From an uncultured Prevotella sp. (GTDB lineage: Bacteria; Bacteroidota; Bacteroidia; Bacteroidales; Bacteroidaceae), in the NCBI GenBank assembly GCA_900542795.1, contig UQPD01000074.1, positions 1 through 12,732 on the forward strand: a DNA stretch of 12,732 bases. The letters run 5' to 3'. A program made the translations under genes and the position numbers. Numbering within the stretch: position 1 is the first letter of the stretch; the number at the start of each line of letters is the position of its first letter. The notes under the pieces are model-generated. The model was given only the letters and a program-made list of their open reading frames with translations. It had not been told where the DNA came from and did not search any database. Shown here piece by piece: positions 7,699-12,732 of the stretch.

Positions 7699-7780
7699 AG
7701 AGGTTTAGTAATGTTCAAAAAAAATAACTTCTGCATTTTAACGAGTACTCCTTATTATCAAATTCTGCGCAAGTTATTCG

Positions 7781-7882
7781 TTTTTTAGTCAAAAATGTCC
7801 ATCAATGAGCCATAAATGTTCATGAATTGTTTTTTTTGAATCTCCATAAATAAACTCTTTCAGGGTTGGGCTGGCGCGTGAA
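7781..7882 (+). repeat. left arm of a 102-bp inverted repeat pair
   Basis: The reverse complement of this segment matches 10850-10951 with about eight substitutions and two single-base indels over 102 bp (about 90%), including a perfect run of 23 bp. The arm lies in the hmuY-hmuR gap and ends 36 bp before the hmuR start codon. On the minus strand it carries three spaced copies of ATGRACATT-like motifs. It is the partner of the arm that lies behind the membrane-protein gene. Confidence 0.9.
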
Positions 7883-7902
7883 TCACCTTTTCACCCAATC
7901 CC
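7863..7902 (+). promoter_or_regulatory. stem-loop in the hmuR leader
   Basis: GGGTTGGG (7863-7870) can pair with CCCAATCCC (7894-7902) with one bulged T, and GTGAA/TTCAC (7878-7882 with 7890-7894) could pair inside, sharing the base at 7894. The structure ends 16 nt before the hmuR ATG and overlaps the inner end of the left inverted-repeat arm. It could influence translation start or mRNA processing; no T run follows, so it is not a typical terminator. Confidence 0.45.
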
Positions 7903-7918
7903 CATTAAATAGCTATAA

Positions 7919-9892
7919 ATGAAGCATTCTATCTTACTCTCCTTTTGGATGGCAAGTGTTCTATGGCAAACCACAATGGCACAAGAGACTCGCCTTGATT
8001 CTATCAGCCGCATGTTTAGTTTGAACGATGTGGTGGTAACTGGCACACGCACCCCTAAGTTTCTGAAAGACACTCCCATACAAACGCGCGTTATCAATGC
8101 AAAAGATATTGCTAAATTAGACGCCACGAATGTGCAAGACCTTTTGCAACAGGAACTGCCTGGCGTTGAATTTTCGTATGCCATGAACCAACAAACGCAC
8201 CTCAACTTTTCAGGATTTGGCGGACAGGGAGTGCTTTTTCTTGTAGATGGGGAACGACTGGCAGGCGAAACAATGGACGATGTTGACTTTACCCGACTCA
8301 ATATGGACAATGTAGAGCGTATTGAAATTGTGAAAGGAGCAGCCTCTGCATTGTATGGAAGCAACGCTACGGGTGGAGTTATCAACATCATTACCAAACG
8401 CAACAAACAACCTTGGACACTCAACGTGAATGCGCGTTACGCTAAACACAATGAGCAACGATATGGTGCATCGTTAGGACTGAGCAATAAGCATTGGAAC
8501 AACCTACTTTCTGCTAACATCAACCGCATAGACAATTATAATGTGCAGAGTGCCTCAAACCCCGTAACCCGCATCATTTCTACGATATATGGTGACAAGA
8601 CTATGCACTTTAAAGATCAATTGGTGTGGAGCCCCAATCAAAACTTTAACCTTACGGGACGTGCTGGATATTTTTTTCGCGAAACAGTAAGGTCGGTTGA
8701 CCAACCCGAACGTTATCGCGACTTTACAGGTGGACTCCGCATGAATTGGAAGCTAACAACGCAAGACGAATTGCAACTTAGTTATGCTTTCGACCAATAT
8801 GACAAATCGGACTATCAACGCATTACGCACCTTGACATTCGCGACTATAGTAATGTGCAAAACACTTTCCGATTGCTCCATAACCACTCGTTTAATAGGG
8901 GCGATGTGCTAACCTTTGGTGCTGATTGGATGCACGACTACCTCTTCAACACCAACTTGAATGGTGAAATACGCGAACAAGACAGTTGGGATGTATTTGC
9001 TCAATATGATTGGCGCATCAACAACCAATGGGAGGTTGTGAGTGCGCTACGGTATGATTATTTTTCGGATGGTAAGGAGTCGCACCTCACACCTAAACTC
9101 AACATCTGCTACAAACCCTTGCACAACCTATCCCTTCGGGCTGGCTACGGCATGGGGTTCAGAGCACCCACTCTGAAAGAGAAGTATTATAATTTTGACA
9201 TGGCAGGAATATGGATTGTGGAGGGCAATGCAAACTTGAAGTCGGAAACGAGCCACAACTTCAACCTTTCTGCCGAATACACCCGAAGCCGTTACAACTT
9301 TACCGCATCGGTCTATTATAATAAGGTGAAGAACAAACTGGCAACCTCAGCACCCTACTTTAAGTCTGCCACCGACAAGTTGCCTTATCTGCCTTATGCC
9401 AATCTCGACGACTACAATGTGTATGGAGGCGATATGGGAGTTCAAGCCAAATGGCGCAACGGCTTGAGTGCTCGCATCACTTATGCCTACACAAAAGAGC
9501 AGTTGGCTAAAGATGGGAATGGCAATACCATCAACAATCAGTACATCCCAGCTCGTCAGCATGCACTGAATGCCCGCGTAGATTACGATCATCAGTTTAG
9601 CAAACGATATGGACTGAATGTTGGTTTGCAAGGACGTGTACTTTCGGGCGTAAAGAATGTGGAATATAAAGACTACTATGATGTGAGCAAGGGTACCATC
9701 CAGGTGGAATATCCTGCCTACACGCTTTGGAAACTCTCCTTGGTGCAACGCATTGGGAATGCGGTAAAAGTGACTGCGGCATTAGACAACCTATTGGGAT
9801 ATAAACCCAAATATTATTACCTTAATAGTCCGATTACAGATGGAATAAATTTCCAAATCGGAATGTCGATTGATTTTAACAAACTCTTCTAA
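7919..9892 (+). CDS. hmuR: HmuR-type TonB-dependent heme receptor
   Basis: Outer-membrane TonB-dependent receptor predicted to import heme delivered by HmuY, powered by TonB-ExbB-ExbD. It has 657 residues. A signal peptide (about 1-22, ending TTMAQ) is followed by a TonB-box-like NDVVVTGTRT (36-45), a plug domain (about 48-160) with VQDLLQQELPGVEFSYAMNQ (72-91), LFLVDGERLAGET (106-118), VERIEIVKGAASALYGSNA (132-150) and GGVINIIT, and a beta-barrel to the C-terminal Phe (SIDFNKLF). The plug stretches closely resemble P. gingivalis HmuR from memory. The heme-receptor box FRAP is at 414-417, and GNANLKSE (436-443) takes the place of the usual NPNL-type motif. His94 in the plug is a possible counterpart of a heme-ligand His reported for HmuR. 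The gap to hmuY (220 bp) contains an inverted-repeat arm, so independent expression is possible, though no consensus promoter was seen there. Confidence 0.93.
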   Translation: MKHSILLSFWMASVLWQTTMAQETRLDSISRMFSLNDVVVTGTRTPKFLKDTPIQTRVINAKDIAKLDATNVQDLLQQELPGVEFSYAMNQQTHLNFSGFGGQGVLFLVDGERLAGETMDDVDFTRLNMDNVERIEIVKGAASALYGSNATGGVINIITKRNKQPWTLNVNARYAKHNEQRYGASLGLSNKHWNNLLSANINRIDNYNVQSASNPVTRIISTIYGDKTMHFKDQLVWSPNQNFNLTGRAGYFFRETVRSVDQPERYRDFTGGLRMNWKLTTQDELQLSYAFDQYDKSDYQRITHLDIRDYSNVQNTFRLLHNHSFNRGDVLTFGADWMHDYLFNTNLNGEIREQDSWDVFAQYDWRINNQWEVVSALRYDYFSDGKESHLTPKLNICYKPLHNLSLRAGYGMGFRAPTLKEKYYNFDMAGIWIVEGNANLKSETSHNFNLSAEYTRSRYNFTASVYYNKVKNKLATSAPYFKSATDKLPYLPYANLDDYNVYGGDMGVQAKWRNGLSARITYAYTKEQLAKDGNGNTINNQYIPARQHALNARVDYDHQFSKRYGLNVGLQGRVLSGVKNVEYKDYYDVSKGTIQVEYPAYTLWKLSLVQRIGNAVKVTAALDNLLGYKPKYYYLNSPITDGINFQIGMSIDFNKLF

Positions 9893-9953
9893 GTAAGATT
9901 GATTTTAAAAACTCTTCTAAATAAGATTGAATTTAAAAAACTCTTCTAAGTAA
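9868..9953 (+). repeat. three tandem 28-29-bp repeats across the hmuR stop codon
   Basis: Copies lie at 9868-9896, 9897-9924 and 9925-9953, each of the form GATTGATTTTAA..AACTCTTCTAARTAA. The first copy contains the last hmuR codons (DFNKLF) and its stop TAA; the other two are near-copies in the gap, and the last ends directly before the ATG of the next gene. This looks like tandem duplication of the gene's own 3' end. Confidence 0.9.
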
Positions 9954-10826
9954 ATGACGAAAATGAAAACAAATTGGTGGAAGTCAATTGCTTCCTTTCT
10001 TGTAGTACTCTTTACGATGCCCTTGGGTCATGCACTCATGATTATTATGGAGAAGACCATGACGCCCGAGGCTTTGCACTATTCAGCCTTTTTTATGGGA
10101 CTCATGGGATTACTCCTTGTGATAACTGGGGTTTTTGTAAAAGGAAATACCAAGCAAACCTTTTTCGGACTTATCGGTGGTCTGCTTTTTTGGACAGGTT
10201 GGGTTGAGTTTCTCTTTCAATACTATGCTACCCGATGGGGTACACAACCCGAAATAGAGAATGGCGAAGTAGTTACCCGTCCGGAATATCTTATTCTTCC
10301 TGCCTCATTTGGCATGTGGATAATGGTAATGACGCTCTATATCTTCTCTACCAAGAACGGGTGTAACTTTATTAACTGGTGGCAACGTGTGCTACTGCGC
10401 TCGCGCAAAAACGAGATTGCAGCCCGACCTATGACACATCACACAAGTATTGTTACTTTTATGGAACTGAACATGATTCTTTGGGCAAGCTACTTGCTAC
10501 TTATGTTCTGCTACGACAAGAATTTCCTTGGCGACAGACATCCCATAACCAGCATTGTAGCTGCAGCCTGTCTATTGGGCAGTCTGTTCATCTTTAAAAA
10601 GCAACTTACTATTTCGTCGTGGGGTGCCAACATCCGCATGGCTATAGCTACGGTGGTTGTGTTTTGGGTGCCAGTAGAGGTACTCGGACGTCTTGATTTT
10701 TTCAGAGAGTTTTGGGTTGAACCCGAAAAATATGCCACACAAATAATTAGCATCCTCATTGCCTTCATTATACTCATTGGGTATATCCTACTCGCTGCAA
10801 GAAAAAATAGGGTTTACCATAAGTAA
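9954..10826 (+). CDS. unrecognised eight-helix membrane protein of the heme locus
   Basis: I do not recognise this family. The 290-residue product has about eight hydrophobic helices (roughly 11-31, 42-62, 69-91, 112-131, 168-187, 197-214, 227-245 and 262-282) and a short, mostly basic C-terminal end (AARKNRVYHK), which suggests an inner-membrane protein with cytoplasmic ends. Possibly functional residues in or beside helices are H26, H42, E85 (GWVEFLFQY), the pair H162-H163 and E171. No ATP-binding, permease or cytochrome signature is visible. Two start codons are possible, 9954 and 9963 (MTKMK); the first follows directly on the tandem repeat. It lies 61 bp behind hmuR on the same strand, and both are enclosed by the 102-bp inverted repeats, which suggests a functional link with heme uptake, for example transport or handling of heme at the inner membrane. 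That link is inference. Confidence 0.8.
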   Translation: MTKMKTNWWKSIASFLVVLFTMPLGHALMIIMEKTMTPEALHYSAFFMGLMGLLLVITGVFVKGNTKQTFFGLIGGLLFWTGWVEFLFQYYATRWGTQPEIENGEVVTRPEYLILPASFGMWIMVMTLYIFSTKNGCNFINWWQRVLLRSRKNEIAARPMTHHTSIVTFMELNMILWASYLLLMFCYDKNFLGDRHPITSIVAAACLLGSLFIFKKQLTISSWGANIRMAIATVVVFWVPVEVLGRLDFFREFWVEPEKYATQIISILIAFIILIGYILLAARKNRVYHK

Positions 10827-10849
10827 TATGCAAAAAACAAAAACATTGC

Positions 10850-10951
10850 TTCATGCGCCAGCCCAACCCCGAAAGGGGTTTATTTATGGACATTCAAAAA
10901 ATTAATTTATGAACATTTATGGCTCATTGATGAACATTTTTGACTAAAAAA
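10850..10951 (+). repeat. right arm of the 102-bp inverted repeat pair
   Basis: Inverted counterpart of 7781-7882, beginning 24 bp after the stop codon of the membrane-protein gene. It contains ATGGACATT at 10886, ATGAACATT at 10909 and ATGAACATT at 10930, spaced 23 and 21 bp. It also holds a terminator-like hairpin that is degenerate in the left arm. Confidence 0.9.
10865..10885 (+). terminator. probable terminator of the heme block
   Basis: AACCCC-GAAA-GGGGTT (10865-10880) is a perfect 6-bp stem with a stable GAAA tetraloop, followed by TATTT. It lies 39 bp after the last rightward gene and inside the right inverted-repeat arm. The T tract is short, so efficiency may be moderate. Confidence 0.6.
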
Positions 10952-11015
10952 AACAAAGACATTTATGTCGATAGATGAGATATAATTTTCCATGTAATCT
11001 GTCCCCAAAAAGTCT

Positions 11016-11092
11016 ATTGATTAACTTGACCAAGTTCATTGATTAACTTTGCCTTTTTAATTGATTAACTCGTACATGTTAATTGATAGACT
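11016..11092. repeat. four motifs ATTGATTAACT at exact 22-bp spacing
   Basis: ATTGATTAACT occurs at 11016, 11038 and 11060, with a variant (ATTGATAGACT) at 11082, each exactly 22 bp apart, with diverged bases between. The motif resembles TTGATGAACATT of the preceding inverted-repeat arm, so the gap between the two convergent genes (10827-11152) is largely a decayed array of 21-23-bp period. Confidence 0.8.
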
Positions 11093-11117
11093 CGAAAAGA
11101 GTATATTGAATACAGAG

Positions 11118-11147
11118 TATTACTTATTACCTGTTACCTATTCCTTA
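11118..11147. repeat. short TTACTTATTAC-type tail behind the DUF6377 gene
   Basis: Variants of TATTACTTATTACCTGTTAC lie directly behind the stop codon of the leftward regulator gene. This is the same type of simple sequence as the tail behind sufB (3380-3500), again in the same orientation relative to the gene. Confidence 0.55.
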
Positions 11148-11152
11148 CCCCC

Positions 11153-12681
11153 TTATAGTTTCCCCACCAATTCTTCAAACTCCTCAGGAGGACATATAGC
11201 TTTATTACGAATTTTTGAGCGATAATTATAGACGGTGGCTGTAGAGTAATCAAGAAAATGTGCAATGCGTGTTGTGTCATGAATACCCAAACGGATAAGC
11301 GCATAAATGCGCAATTCCGTATTAAGCAAACCATTCTTTTTCACCGTTAGCTGATGTTCAGGCTGCAGCAAAGCATTAAATGAAGACACGAAATCGGGGA
11401 AAAGCGTTAAAAAGGCAGCATCAAAGTCAGCATAAAACTGCGTTTGTTCAACCTTGGCATTCAAGTCACGTTTCAACTGATTGGCTACTTCCTCAAAATG
11501 CCTGTTTTTAATTAACCGAAGCGTAGAACTGCGGAACTCAGCCAACTGATCGAGATACATGCGACAACGATTCAAGTAACGAGCTATATACTCCTCCTTT
11601 ACCTTATCTGTCATACGCAACTGGCTGTAAGTGTTTTGCAATTCCTCATTGGTATTCTTCACCTCTTGAAGCGCAGCTTGCAACTTCTCGTTGGCTTCAT
11701 GCATCCGTTGGTTTGCAGCTGCCAACTCTGCATTATTGCGAGTTTGTTGGTGACGCATCTCACGCAATTTCTGCATTTGCTTACGCAAATACAATACCAC
11801 ACCTATCAACACAAACGATAAAGCTACAAGTGCATACATCAACACATGATCACGCTGACGCTGCTCCTTTTCGCGTTGCTTATATTGCTTGTCGATAATC
11901 GGAAAAATGTTTGAAGCCTCAATCGAGCGCAAACCAGCCTTGCAATAACTTGCATCTTCCATCGAACATAGCAGATAAGAATATGCACGTTCTACATCGC
12001 CATTGTCAAACAAAATCTGTGCTAACATGGGCAACGCTTGATACTCGCAAGTAGCATTGTGCAAGTCGGCAATAGCCGTGAGGGTTAGGTAGTATACCCC
12101 TTTTGCCCGATTACCTTTTAATAAATAGGCCTGTGCCAACGTAAAGCAAACATAAGGATGAGGCGTTGCCTCACTTGCCTGTGCTGCATAAGGTTTCAAC
12201 ATGTTTATAGCCTTTTGCGGCTGACCGAGCGCGTTATATTTATCTGCTAACACAATGTCGCGATTCAGATTTTTTATGGTTTCAAACGATAGCAACGAAT
12301 CACGATAATTCATGGTTTTTTCCTCCCAAAGCTGGTGTTGCTCTGAGGCTTTGGTGTAGTAAGTACACATCCAACCATAAATCGTGCGCTTTATGCGGTA
12401 ATAATAAAGTCGCAATTCAATGTGCTCAGCATTTATCAGCGAACGTGGAACCTTGTCGAGTTCATTGAGAGCCTCGGCATACAAGGCCGAAACAGCCATA
12501 ATTTCAGCCTGTGCAATATGAAGCGTAGCTTGCATCACAACATCCGTTTTATAGGCTGGCAACTGGCGCATTTTACAAATATAAACCTGAGCTGAGTCGG
12601 TTTGGAAATGCGAATAGAGGTCGAATATCTCTTTATAGAGATTATATTTATTGTGGCCCGTTGCCGAACGTGCTTGCACCT
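11153..12681 (-). CDS. DUF6377 regulator: TPR-like, transmembrane, coiled coil, HTH (5'-truncated)
   Basis: Membrane-anchored, probably DNA-binding regulator of the DUF6377 type, common in Bacteroidales near polysaccharide and nutrient-uptake genes. About 509 residues are present. Residues 10-260 are helical, TPR-like repeats, expected in the periplasm. One membrane helix (about 279-297) is followed by basic YLRKQMQKLR, then a coiled coil (about 300-355) and the C-terminal DUF6377 region, with VKEEYIARYLNRC (360-372), FLTLFPDFVSSFNALL (423-438) and a LuxR-like helix-turn-helix (about 454-493; LRIYALIRLGI, ATVYNYRSKIRNKA). The frame is open to the genomic end at 12681. The GTG at 12679 is an internal codon, not the start; the signal peptide and probably some 50-60 residues are missing because the contig runs into adapter. 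It is convergent with the heme block. Regulation of that block is possible but not shown. Confidence 0.85.
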
Positions 12682-12732
12682 CTGTCTCTTATACACATCT
12701 CCGAGCCCACGAGACGCGTAGTAATCTCGTAT
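12682..12732 (+). other. Nextera sequencing-adapter contamination
   Basis: The sequence from 12682 is CTGTCTCTTATACACATCT (transposase mosaic end) followed by CCGAGCCCACGAGAC, the Nextera read-2 adapter. An 8-base index, GCGTAGTA (12716-12723), and ATCTCGTAT, the beginning of the P7 flow-cell sequence, come next. The index matches Nextera XT N719 as I recall. None of these 51 bases is genomic. Confidence 0.98.

Noticed and set aside
11044..11051. TAACTTTG as a rightward promoter -7 element
   Set aside because: It arises from the 22-bp repeat, no TTTG or TTG lies at proper spacing, and transcription would run antisense into the DUF6377 gene.
12677..12679. GTG as the start codon of the DUF6377 gene
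   Set aside because: The protein lacks a signal peptide there, begins within the TPR region, and the contig turns into adapter two bases later, so the true start is outside the window.

Overview
The window looks like chromosomal DNA of a Bacteroidales bacterium, most likely Prevotella/Segatella-like. The evidence is the gene families (an HmuY/HmuR heme-uptake locus, a calycin-like secreted protein, a DUF6377 regulator, a 750-residue cation/proton antiporter, CvpA next to SufB), promoters of the Bacteroidetes type (TTTG or TTG, about 20 bp, then TAnnTTTG), A-rich start regions without Shine-Dalgarno sequences, and large repeat-filled intergenic gaps. The right end is not genomic: the last 51 bases are Nextera sequencing adapter, so the natural sequence stops at 12681. 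This is therefore one end of a short-read assembly contig.

Layout. Positions 1-812 hold no convincing protein gene. They contain a leftward consensus promoter followed by a candidate small RNA (about 391-505) and a long inverted repeat with a T-rich tract that may terminate the antiporter transcript. Leftward genes follow: a CPA2-type cation/proton antiporter (813-3053), a 450-bp gap with a REP/REPIN-like palindromic element and an AT-rich repeated tail, then sufB (3501-4946) and a cvpA-family gene (4959-5534), which form a two-gene operon with its own promoter at 5577-5606. sufC, sufD and sufS are not next to sufB.

The rightward block, 5727 to about 10885, is a heme-acquisition locus: a secreted protein with two calycin-like domains (5817-6821), an HmuY-family heme-binding lipoprotein (6904-7698), an HmuR-type TonB-dependent heme receptor (7919-9892) and an unrecognised eight-helix membrane protein (9954-10826). 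The likely scheme is that HmuY on the cell surface captures heme and hands it to the outer-membrane receptor, with the calycin-like and inner-membrane proteins as accessory factors of unknown function. A consensus promoter with a perfect 13-bp stem-loop in its leader precedes the block.

The most striking structure is a pair of 102-bp inverted repeats, about 90% identical (7781-7882 and 10850-10951), that closely flank the receptor and membrane-protein genes as a unit. They contain short motifs repeated every 21-23 bp, and a related 22-bp-period array continues in the convergent gap to 11092. This could be an invertible (phase-variable) cassette, or two copies of a dispersed intergenic repeat. 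No recombinase lies in the window. The last gene, leftward and cut by the contig end, is a DUF6377 TPR/transmembrane/HTH regulator (11153-12681).
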